A DNA stretch of 64,000 nucleotides from positions 36,025,725 through 36,089,724 of the forward strand of contig NC_069126.1 of NCBI RefSeq assembly GCF_026914265.1. Reading direction: 5' to 3'. The position numbers were made by a program, and so were the translations under genes. The stretch is from Mya arenaria. Taxonomy: Eukaryota > Mollusca > Bivalvia > Myida > Myidae. Numbering within the stretch: the first letter of the stretch is position 1; every line of letters starts with the position of its first letter. Below, piece by piece: positions 1 to 12,100 of the stretch. The notes beneath the pieces were generated by a model that was not told the origin of the DNA, did not search any database, and worked only from the letters and a program-made list of their open reading frames with translations.

Positions 1-119
1 TTCTATAATTTTACCTTAAATCTGTATTTTCATGGCTTAATGATTTGTTATATAAAAAAATCTATTCAGGTATGCATTAATCTGGTTTTATATTAAAAAC
101 ACGAGAACGCAGTCCCTAC

Positions 120-193
120 CGACATAATCATTTGAACCCCAGTAACCATGGAGAGAAACTGTCGGTGGGTCGTCATTACTCCCTTTGGGTTTC
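120..193 (-). CDS. ACSL: ACSL coding exon 9 (P-loop, second half)
   Basis: 74 nt, completes TSGTT-GNPKGVM, then TTHRQFLSMVTG to MIMS; acceptor TTTTCAG, donor TCG|GTAGGG. Last exon inside the window. Confidence 0.92.
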
Positions 194-3100
194 CTGAAAA
201 TGTACCCGGGCTTGTCAGGGTTATTTAGATTTTACATATTTGGACAATCTTAATAACAATCATACAACATAATACAATCTTAATAACAAGCATACAACAT
301 AATACAATCTTAATAACAATCATACAACATAATACAATCTTAATAACAATCATACAACATAATACAATCTTAATAACAATCATACAACATAATACAATCT
401 TAATAACAATCATACAACATAATACAATCTTAATAACAAGCATACAACATAATACAATCAAGATTTTCCGTTAAATATAATGTCCATGCTGGGACTAATA
501 AGAACTACACATGTACAAACACTCATAAAACCTTTTCATAGAATAATTTGTTTTTATTTCTATAAGATGTATTAGTGAATTGGTTGATAACAGTAAAATG
601 ACTCTTTCAGTCTATGCAGAGTACATATTTAAGCACATTATATACAGTACATACATTATTTTTCTTGAATGCTGTCTGTTAATGACATTATGTTGCTTAA
701 AGAAAGGGACAGATCAAGACATAGTTCAATTTTTGGGGGTTGACAGAATGTTGGGCTGTGAGGTATGTCCCCTTCCTTTTTAGAACATGTTGTATATTGT
801 CTATGAAATGGTGCAAATTCTGGCAAGATCAAAGTCTCACTTAATTTCTTTCAAATAAAAGGAAAAGTTTGATTATTGCTTTAGAATTAATTTCAACCTG
901 CATTTAATAAACAACATTTTCAAAATATTTTGGTGACATATTTTGCTATTAATTCCAAATAGTACAAATTATAAAATGTAATTGATCAAGAAAGAACCTG
1001 TAGTTCCGCTTGTGTAGCAAATAATGGCGACATCATCAGGGGAGGGAGGCTACAATGTTAGAAATAAGACACATTAAAGAATAAAATATCAAAATTAAAA
1101 GATATAGTTCTTAAATTAATGTATGAAACAAACAAAAACTTTCATGCAATATTATAATTTTAATGAAGAAAAATTAATAAACTAATTTAGAACTTCATAC
1201 AAATATTGGAAAATAGTGCGTAACATTAAATAAGACAACATTATTACTTATTACCATGGAAAGTGTTATTTAATCAATAACAAGAGCATGTTAAATAGAC
1301 TTACAGCCTCTGGTTTCAAGTTGGCTTTTCCCTTTTCCTGCAAATAAGATCAAGAGGTACATCATTGTACATTCAAATATTAAGAACTTACATTCTGATA
1401 TTTATGTTGTTGATGTTATTAGTCAATGGACCGATTGTTCGAAACTTTGTTGAAGTTAACAACGTTGTTAACATCATCGTTGTTAACTTTCAGATTTTAA
1501 CTGCTCTTGAAGTCTGATGAATACGCTCGTGTTCTGCAGTGTTACTGCAAGATTTAAAACAACTGTTTCAGCTGCTTTCGCTTCATTTAAATAAACTTAT
1601 CATCAAAAAGTTCAAGATTAAAAGTTAACAACAATGTCATTAATCACGATGTTAACTTTAACAAGGTTCTCAACAGTTGGCCCAATATTTTCATGGCGCA
1701 ATGTGATACGCTGCCACATATCACTATTTGATTCCATCTTTGTGACATTACAACAAGCTTAACATTTAAATGTCAAAACATTTATGAGAACTTTTAATCG
1801 GTTATTTTTTTTATTGATTTTCATTGAAAACTGATTTATGCAAATGTGTGTATTACATATCTTTAAGTTTGCTTAATAATATCATAGTAAATATTTTGCA
1901 TTAAATTTTGTATTGCATGTCAGAGAGTGTTGAAGATTTGTTAATAAACTCTCTGCACTTTTACTTTTCATAACATATATCTACATTGAACAAATTTTGT
2001 CGTAGAGAATAATTTAAATCAAGGCACTCAATTTATACCAGTGCATCCTGGAAGGTGACAATGTTTATGCCCAGTTTGGTTGCCAGGGCGCTGTTGACAT
2101 CAGCATTGTTATCCATGACAACGAGTGTTTTCACATGCTTGATCCCGGCCTCCTCTACCAGGGAGAGTATTTTATTCACTTTCTCCGCTGAATCGCAAAC
2201 GAGCAAAGGCATTTGGGCTGGAACAATGTTAAAAGATAAAGCACTTAAATAACGATTTACACCTTGGTTACACTAATATTATCATCGAAAGTATGTACAT
2301 ATACTCACAGTAATGCTACACATCATTTTTACAATATAGAAAGTGATTTTTAAAAAAAGTGACAGAATATATAATAATTAACAGATTTACTGGCAGTAAG
2401 AGTCATTTTTTACATCTATTTAATATTTTCAAAGCATGTTGAGAAAGTAAAATCAAGAGCAACTGACAGGAACATAAAAAATGCCCCAAATTTGGCTTTG
2501 ACCTCTAACTTTGACCTAGTCCTTTGAGGTGAGAGCACAAATGCTATGGCAACACTCATTCCCATTCTATTGTACATTTCTGTGGAAGTTGATCAAAATT
2601 AAGAAAGTTATAGCTAAGACATGACAGTAAAAGACAGATTCACAGACAGATGGATGGACAATGCAACAACTATATGTCTCTCTTCAGCATCATTAAAAGT
2701 TTGTTTCCTAAACATTCTAAAATGATTCCTTTATACCTAACACAAGAATGACCTGATTGTATCTATGATAAAGGAAAAAGGCTATGACCTAGGGGCCAGT
2801 TTCAATAAACGATTTTAGAGGTAACTTCAATTATCTTAATTTTCTTGATCTATGATTCAACATTTAACAAGAGCACCGCGAAACGGAGCATTATACGCCC
2901 GAAGAAGATTCGGCTTGAGGTCTTTAATAAACATTTAGGTTATGCTAGTATACTGCTTACTAGGTGTGAAGTGTTTACAACAAAGGCTTAAACTTCCAAT
3001 ATTGAAACTTTAATGATACTTAAGTTAGCAGTGCTAATAAAAACCTTTGTTCAACAGTATTGTTTTACAACATACAATAATTGTAAAACAACATACATAC

Positions 3101-6100
3101 TGGTAAGTAGTGCAATGAAGGATGTACTTATATGGAATCAGATTTTATGAAATGAAATATTTTTATAAAAAAAATAGAATATCTGAAACTTCCTTAGAAA
3201 ATCTGAGAATACAAGTTTAAAAGTAGCAGGACTTGGAAAGTGCTCACAACACATCCTTTTAATGTAGCAATAATTTGTATAAATTTATCTAAAAATTGCT
3301 TTATTGGTTACAAAGTTGTGGCTAGGACACGTTTTCTAAAAATTCCTTTATTAGTAGTAACACAAAGTTGTGGCCTGGACACGGAATTGCTAACGGAATT
3401 GCTAACGCCCCCCAATGAAATTAGCCTTTGAGGTACGGACCTGGAAAGCATGCTGGACAAATCCATTTAATGTAGAGATGATTTGTATAAAGTTATTTGA
3501 AAATTGCTTTAGTAGTAACCCAGTTATGGCCTGGACATGGAATTGCTAACGTCCCCCCCCCCCATGGTGATTCTAGTGTTTGAGGTATGGACCTGGAAAT
3601 TGCGCGCAACACATCCTTTTAATGTAATGATGCTTTGTATAAAGTTATTTGAAAATGACTTAATTAGTGACCAAGTTGTGGCCCGGACACGGATTTGCTA
3701 ACGCACCCCCATGGTGATTCTAGTCTTTGAGGTATGGACCTGGAAATTGCGCGCGACACATCCTTTTAATGTAGTGATGATTTGTATAAAGTTATTTGAA
3801 AATCGCTTTATTAGTTACCAAGTTATGGCCCGGACACGGAATTGCTAACGCCCCCCAATGAAATTAGCCTTTGAAGTACGGACCTGGAAAGCATGCTCGA
3901 CAAATCCTTTTAATGTAGAGATGATTTGTATAAAGTTATTTGAAAATTGCTTTAGTAGTAACCCAGTTATGGCCTGGACATGGAATTGCTAACGTCCCCC
4001 CCATGGTGATTCTAGTGTTTGAGGTATGGACCTGGAAATTGCGCGCGACACATCCTTTTAATGTAATGATGCTTTGTATAAAGTTATTTGAAAATGACTT
4101 TATTAGTGACCAAGTTGTGGCCCGGACACGGATTTGCTAACGCACCCCCATGGTGATTCTAGTCTTTGAGGTATGGACCTGGAAATTGCGCGTGACACAT
4201 CCTTTTAATGTAGTGATGATTTGTATAAAGTTATTTGAAAATCGCTTTATTAGTTACCAAGTTATGGCCCGGGCACGGAATCGCTAACGCCCCCAAGTGA
4301 AATTAGCCTTTGAGGTACGGACCTGGAAAGCATGCTTGACAAATCCATTTAAGGTAGAGATGATTTGTATAAAGTTATTTGAAAATTGCTTTAGTAGTAA
4401 CCCAGTTATGGCCTGGAAATGGAATTGCTAACGTCCCCCCCCATGGTGATTCTAGTGTTTGAGGTATGGACCTGGAAATTGCGGCGACACATCCTTTTAA
4501 TGTAATGATGCTTTGTATAAAGTTATTTGAAAATGACTTTATTAGTGACCAAGTTGTGGCCCAGACAGGGATTTGCTAACGCACCCCCATGGTGGAAATT
4601 GCGCGCGACACAACATACCAAGTTATGGCCCGGACACGGAATTGCTAACAGACGGACGGACGGACGGACAGACAGACGGACAGACGATGGAGGCCATAAC
4701 ATAATACGACCCTTCGGGCGTATAAAAAATGTAACAATTAGAAACACATTGACTTTTTTATTTCTTCAACTTTGAGGTCATTTTTAATACAGGCTAAAGT
4801 TTAACTCACACAAATCTGTTGCAAAATAATGAAACTATGAAAATTAACAACTTAAATGGACTAGAATCTTTTTAAAACAGCCACCAGAGTTTCGATGTGT
4901 GCCACAAACATGGAGGGTAAAACTTGATACAGCTCTCTGGCACTTTGCACCAAGTATAAATTATAGTATAATACCTACTTTGATTAATAACAAAGATGAT
5001 GGCGTCATGTCCCAGTGTTTCGTACAACGCCACAACCAGCAGGTTGTAACAGCGACAGCCCAAATCAGAGATGATCCACTAAAAATAAATTAAAATTTCT
5101 AAGCATGTTTTTCGATTTTTACACCATTCAGACATTTACCAGTAACTAAGTAATATGACAGATTTGAGATGATTTTATCTTCGAACATTTAATTAATTGA
5201 TATGATGTTTTAGTCGAATAACGACCAACTAGATAATAATCTACTTTGTGTAATGCACCAGTCAATTGTAACCACAGTCCCCCATCCAGGTGGCCCCGCA
5301 GTGCCGGGTCAAAGGCGGATGCAAATGCTCGCCCGATTTTTTTTACAATTGGTAAAAAGGGATACAACTCCTAAAATATCCGACAACATCACCACCAACG
5401 GCGACTCAATGATATGACAATAGAATGACTTTATTCCCTTCGATAATACGTCAAACTTATGCAGAAAACTTGTAAGAATAGTTTTAGGATCTCTGCACAA
5501 ATATAAGTTTTTCTGTGTGTTTTGTTTTAATGAAAATATTCATGAATGGGGGTTATGCACCAGTCAATTGTAACCACGCCCCCCCCCCCCCCCAGGTCTG
5601 GGGGTATACCGGGGAAGCCGGGGAAATGGGCCGTATTTTTACCTTCCAGTGAATGCGGTGGTTTTGTCTTCGCGCCAAAAATAGCAGGGAATGGGCGTTA
5701 CCTAGGGTCCCTGGGGTGCGGGGGCATTTGGCGGGGGTTTTACCAGCAGTTCATCCCCGCAGTGCAGGGATTTTACCCGGGCTTGGCTGGACTGAAAGTC
5801 AAAGTCCCCGCTATTCCCCGGACCTGGGGGCTGTGGTTACAATTGACTGGTGCATAACAAAAGAAAATATGGAATACAAGTACAAGTGCATTTGTTTGTT
5901 CCGGAGTATTATGTGGCTATTGGTTTCACAGTTATAAATATGTATTTCAGGTTGATCAATATATTAATGTTTTGATTTGGAATGTTACTGCATCAAGCAA
6001 AATGAACAAACAATGAGCTTTAGCTTTGATTCAAGGTATCCAATCAACAATTATGTTTTTTTTTATTATTGGTGACCCCATAATAATTTTAATTTTATTT

Positions 6101-9100
6101 TAATGGGTGATGATATATGTACATTTTATATGGATACTTTTATTATATACCTGATATTTAGGCCTTCAGAATGGGCAAAATTGGTCATTTAAAAAAGGTT
6201 GTCCAGTTAGTGCAATGGTAAGAGAACATGCTTCTTCAGCTTCTTGATTCGATTCCTGGCTTGGGGACATGCGAGTTGGTGGTCACCAAGTAGGTCAAGT
6301 TGGTTTTCTCCGGGTTCTCTGATTTCCCCCACAACACAAGACCACACTCTTGCGCAACATCGTGCCAACGAGAGTGATTAAATATATATTAAGTTAATAT
6401 AACTTTCCTTTGAATTGTTGTAATATAAATATGATCAGAGTTGAAATAAAGACCAAGAATGCAATAACTTTATCTATAATGTACTTTCAGTCATTCATTC
6501 GGCATATTATCTACCAATACTCTTTCAAATTATACAAACGTCAAATAGGGTCACCAAAAATCAAAATCTAACATGGCTAATGGAGCGACAAAACTAGCTA
6601 ATTTGCAGGTCAGATTCCTTAAAGTTTTACCAATACACAGAGATAATGTATCTACATCATGGATCTGATCATGGCTATGAGTTTTCTATCTCACAAAATA
6701 ATTGTTTATTAACATCCAGAAAGAAAAGCCTACAGAACAATCTTTACATTGCCAAAGTCTTTTCTTTGGCGTTGTTGATTTCATTGCTGCAAACTGATAA
6801 GCCAGCACAATGTCATTTGACCAACATTTTGTGTATCTGCCATTCATTTTCACAAACTTCAAATGCCAATTACAGTCTTTGCCTTAAAAAAAATTCAGCA
6901 CTTGTCCTTTCGGGCAAGAAATTGATGAAAACCACTTGCCCAAAAACAGTTTTAATTGCCTCCCCCCCCCAAAATAAAATAAACTAGAAGCGCCGCAATG
7001 CGACGAAACCAGGTTTTTGTTATGGGGAATCAGAAATTAAGCCAATTAATTTGTTGTATGAGCAAGTTCAATCTGCAGCTTCATATAAGCTATATTCACA
7101 CTAAGATTCATCACTATCCATCAATTCTAACTAAGTTGTTGGGCAGAAAAACATTTTTCTATTTTTAGGAACAGTGACCTTGACCCCACCTCCCAAGCTA
7201 GCTCTTCACATAAGCTACCTTCGCTCTAAGTTTCATCAATATCTATCAATGCTAACTAAAGTTATTGGGCAGAAACCTATTTTCCATTTTTAGCAACAGT
7301 GACCTTTACCCCACCCCCCTCAAAAGAAATTCCAAGCTAGCTCTTCACATAAGCTACTAGTACCTACACACAAAATTTCGTCAATATCTATCAATCCTAA
7401 CTAAAGTTATTGGGCAGAAACCATTTTTCTATTTTTAGTAACAGTGACCTTGACCATAGCCCCTCCCCACTCAAAAGCAATCCCAAGCTAGCTCTTCACA
7501 TAAGCAACTTACACACAAAGTTTCGTCAATATCTATCAATGCTAACTAAAGTTATTGGGCAGAAACCATTTTTCTATTTTTAGTAACAGTGACCTTGACC
7601 TTAGCCCCACCCCCCTCAAAAGCAATCCCAATCTGGCTCTTCCCATAAGCTACCTACACACCAAGTTTCATCAATATCTATCAATGCTAACTAAAGTTAT
7701 TAAACAGAAACTAATGTTTGACGCCCGCCCGCCTGTCCGTCCGCCCGCCCAACGACAACCTCATTCTAATAACCCGGTTTTCGTTGAAAACCTGGTTAAA
7801 AACACGAACAAGAGAGATATTTTATTAATAAGTTTCCAAGTGTGGGGCAGACGCTTAGATGCTTATAAATTGAATGCTACAAATGCTGAGCACATGGCAT
7901 TGAGGTGTGACATCACCAATTCATGCGTAAATATGCGAAAGCCACTATTTAAAATGTTCATTTACGATTTGTGAATTGTTGCTGAAGAAATTATGAATAC
8001 TGAGGGATTTAAATTTCAGAAAAATGCACTTGCCTGTTCGGGCAACCACCTGGGAATTTTGACTTGTCCGAAACAGTATTTACTTGTCACGGGCTTCGGG
8101 CAAACCAGTTACGACTAAGACTGCAATAACATAATTCTCACCTATGGATTTGCATATTGCTTGAATGCACGAAAACTATGAATAGATAGTTAAGAATACA
8201 TTTCAGTTGTTCTGTATTCATTTCAGTTGTTCTGTAACCTTGTTGTTCTGTAACAATTCATGTTAATCTGTAACCATTTATGTTGTTCTGTAACCTTGTT
8301 GTTCTGTAACCATTTCTGTTGTTCTGTAACGTTGTTGTTCTGTAACCATTTCTGTTGTTCAGTCACCATTGTTTGTCATACAAGAAAGCTCTTTTTTACC
8401 TCCTGTCTATTCTGGGCAAAGACCCCGATGATGTTATTGTCCTTCCCACTCTCCAGCCCCTGATCCAACAGCCAGGAACCAAACCAGCGGGCCTGGTCAT
8501 AACTCTGCGGAAACAGTGAAAGGTTACACACAACTTTTACTTAGTCAAATTAATGTCATCTATCAAGTATTTCCTGAGATTGTCTAAAATATATGTCTTC
8601 TATAATTGTATTTTTTTCTTTTAATTACTTTTACCACAACTTTTCTCACAAACAACATAAAAAATAACTGATATAAGATAAAACCTTTGATAAATTAGAA
8701 CGTTTTAAAAAAGCTCACAACTGTTGGGTAAACCACCATGTTAACCTTATAATTACTAAGCATTAAAAATCATATGTTAAAAATAGTAGCGTAGGAAGAC
8801 ACTTAGTGGGCCAGTAATGTAAAGATTGTTAGTATGTACTTCAATAAAAAAATGGATTGATGCGGTACAGCCACGTTACCATTCATTTCTATAAGTACAT
8901 TCCAGTGGTCTACATTATATTGTGCAAACTACCCACTAACTTGGCCCAGCCACTGTTAATATCTACTTCATTGAATAAAATCAATAATGGCTGACTGCTG
9001 ATTTATTGGACTTAAGTTATTGGAAAACTTGAGAAATACCTCATTCTGATTGGACAAAATATTATGTTGACCACTAAGCTCAGTTGGTAGAGCACTTTTA

Positions 9101-12100
9101 CTAAACAAAAAAAAGTTCATTTATACTAAGTTTTAATTCTGAATGACAAGTGATTTTTTCTAAAACTATTACGGTATTTCCTTAAAAAGGTATAACCTAT
9201 AGATTTAAAAAAAACACACATTTAACATACAATGTACTAGTACGAATTATAAAGTGTTACAAACACTGACCTATTTAACAAAAAATGTGGCTTATTTTAT
9301 AGTTTGTAACACAGATAGACTGGTGCTTCATGTTTAAACCTGAGTATCAAGTATCTGAAACCTGCGTGCATTATCGTATAATTGAGACCCAGTACATAAT
9401 CATGCAGGCAACTAATTATACGCAATAACAATATAACAATATTTTAATTCATCTTTAATGTCCTATGATTAGACACTCTGAATTCAACGGTTCTCAATTG
9501 TAATGCAATACAAATCATTTAATCATAAAATTAGAATGGAAGGAAGGAAGTTTGTTATTACAGTATAAGTTTATCATAAAATCAATTGAAACTTTCACTT
9601 GAAAATACAAATTAGCCTTTCCTTATTCATTTATTCTAGAATTGATTTCGACATATATTTCCTTATTTCTTAGGGATATACGTAAGTCATCTTAACAATG
9701 ACCAAATCACAAAAGTATTGTTAGATACATTGGTCCCGTATTCATAAAACATCTTAAGTCATTTCTCACATATAACTTGAGTCAGTTTTCTAAAATATTC
9801 ATAGTCAAATTAAAAGATGAAAGTATTGGTGTTTCTTACATAAAAGTATGTACTTTCAATCAAATTAATGAGAACTATGTATTTCAAATATCATCAAATT
9901 ACGAGCGAGATACTTGATTTAAGAAAATTACTTAAGTTAGGAAATGACTTAAGATGCTTTCTAAATACCAGCCCTGGAAATTAGGTTAAATAGTCTTAGA
10001 AATCAAATAAAAATTTTAACTTGCACATTAACATTTTAATAGTGTTATGTTTCCGCATTACATTCAAGAATTAAAGATTTAAAAAATTGATGTGATAAAC
10101 ACATTGATAAGATAGCTCCATTGATTTGGAAAAGGGCTGATACAATATGTTCCTTGAAAGATGAGACTATATCTGCTTTATAAAACTGGAGTTTTTACAG
10201 CCTATCATGTTACCTCCTGGTATGTAATCCATTCATACTCCCTGTTCGGGCCTGACCTCGTACCCAAGAAAGGACTGTCAGCTGAAACAACAACATAAAC
10301 AATATCAGCGTATATGTTATAATAGAGGTTCCCTGCATACATGTACATCCTTTTTGTTTCATATTCCATGCCCTATAGCCTCAATATTTTTTTTTTATTT
10401 ATTGTTAGATTGCTTCACAGGGTCATTCTCGTTCACCAGAGTGATGATGCTATGCGTACCAGATTTATCACGATCAAACCTCTGATGAGTGAGAATGCAC
10501 AGGGTGTGCCGTTGAATTATCATTTTACGTTGAACTATTCTTTTTTTTATGTGTTGAATCAGGAAAAAGGCATTCTTCAGGTCTTAGAATCAGTTAAAAT
10601 GCCAAGAGAAAGACTCACTGCATTTTTTTTTATAGAACTTGTGGTATTTCAACGGACGAAAATGGTGAGGCATAAAACAAATAAATTCTTGTTTCCTGTA
10701 ACCCGACCAACCCTATTTTTTCCAAATTGTGAATTCTCGTAATTTCCTAAAAAAATGTGAATTTTTACCAGCAGGTGGGTAAAAAAAAATCATCAGTTAA
10801 TTGATCAAGGAAGTTCATACTACAAAGTCAAACAGTTTAAAGATATTTGATAAATGATGTTACATTGAATTTATGTTCAAGCAGTTGTTTTTCTCTGTCA
10901 TTTTTGTTTTGTACCAAAGCAAATGTCCGAACATTCAGCTTTAAATTTAAGAAAATGTTTGAAAAAAAAGGATAACCCTATTTTTAATAAACAGTATTAA
11001 AGTTATGTTTATTTACAAAAATACCTTTATTTAAACATATGCAACCTTTTTTAATATCAATCTTTTTTTTTTTTTTGCAGCATTTACTGGTTCAAAAGTG
11101 ATGAGTTTAGTTTTAATCAAGGGGAAGTAAATACCCTTGATTTTAAAGTAGTTCTTAAAGTTGATATTTAAGCTCCTTGGTATGCAGTTAATATATCAAA
11201 TTGATATTTTCACTGTTGATATTTTACTGCATAAACTCCATATGTTATCGAAAAGCATGACAGAAACCCTGACAAAGATCAGTTTGGTACAGAATTCCAA
11301 AGCACAAAAATAAAAATTGGACATGAAAGTTTTGCCTACCTACCCTCTGTTTTTTGAGATGTTAGTGGAAATAAAGAACTTGTTTATTTGGCCTGCAAGT
11401 AAAGCTGCACTCTCACAGATTGAATGTTTTGACAACTTTAAAAAAAAACCCATCTTGGAATGAGCATATTTATGCGAAAATGCATGGAAACCTGCGATAC
11501 AAGACTGCTGACAAAAAAATCAGGTCGCAGGTTTTCATACTGGTGTTAAAAAAATGATGTTAAATAAGCATTTTTCTTAAACCGTTAGTTACGCTTTTAG
11601 CCATAAAACATTAAATCTTTGAGCTGATCTTTTGTCAGCAGTGTTATTTATATCACTAGTTTGCAGATATTTTCACAAAAATTGGCTCATTTGAAGACAA
11701 AAAATAAAAATGTGGTCAAAATGGTAAATCAGTGAGAGTGCAGCTTTAAACTACATCTCAATAGATGTTTATATTTCGCTGACTTCACAGCCAACATGTT
11801 TCTGATACTTGATACCTGGGTTTAAAAATGAACTATGAAATAAACTACCATTAATTGTTTGGTATCATATTTCCCTTGACTGATATACAAAAAGTCATGT
11901 GGATTTGTTGCACTGTAATAGTAGAGTAAGTTTGTCCTCACACATGAACAAGCAACTGAGTTTATTTTGTATCATTTTAAGATAAAAAACATGAAAACCA
12001 ACAATTATATTTTCAAAACATACAAGCTTATTAAATGTTTTTTTTTATCCTTAAAATCACAACCAAATTAAGTCACTATTTTACACATTCTTACAAGTCA

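Noticed and set aside
244-459. CRISPR-like array
   Set aside because: Units are contiguous with no unique spacers; eukaryotic minisatellite.
225-461. 78-codon frame of CCMIVIKIVL repeats
   Set aside because: 30-bp satellite in an ACSL intron.
7555-7974. 139-codon plus-strand frame
   Set aside because: Runs through core repeats and the microsatellite of a pearl-like element.
10341-10742. 133-codon plus-strand frame
   Set aside because: AT-rich, no recognisable domain or composition of a real protein, antisense in an ACSL intron, overlaps repeat-like sequence.
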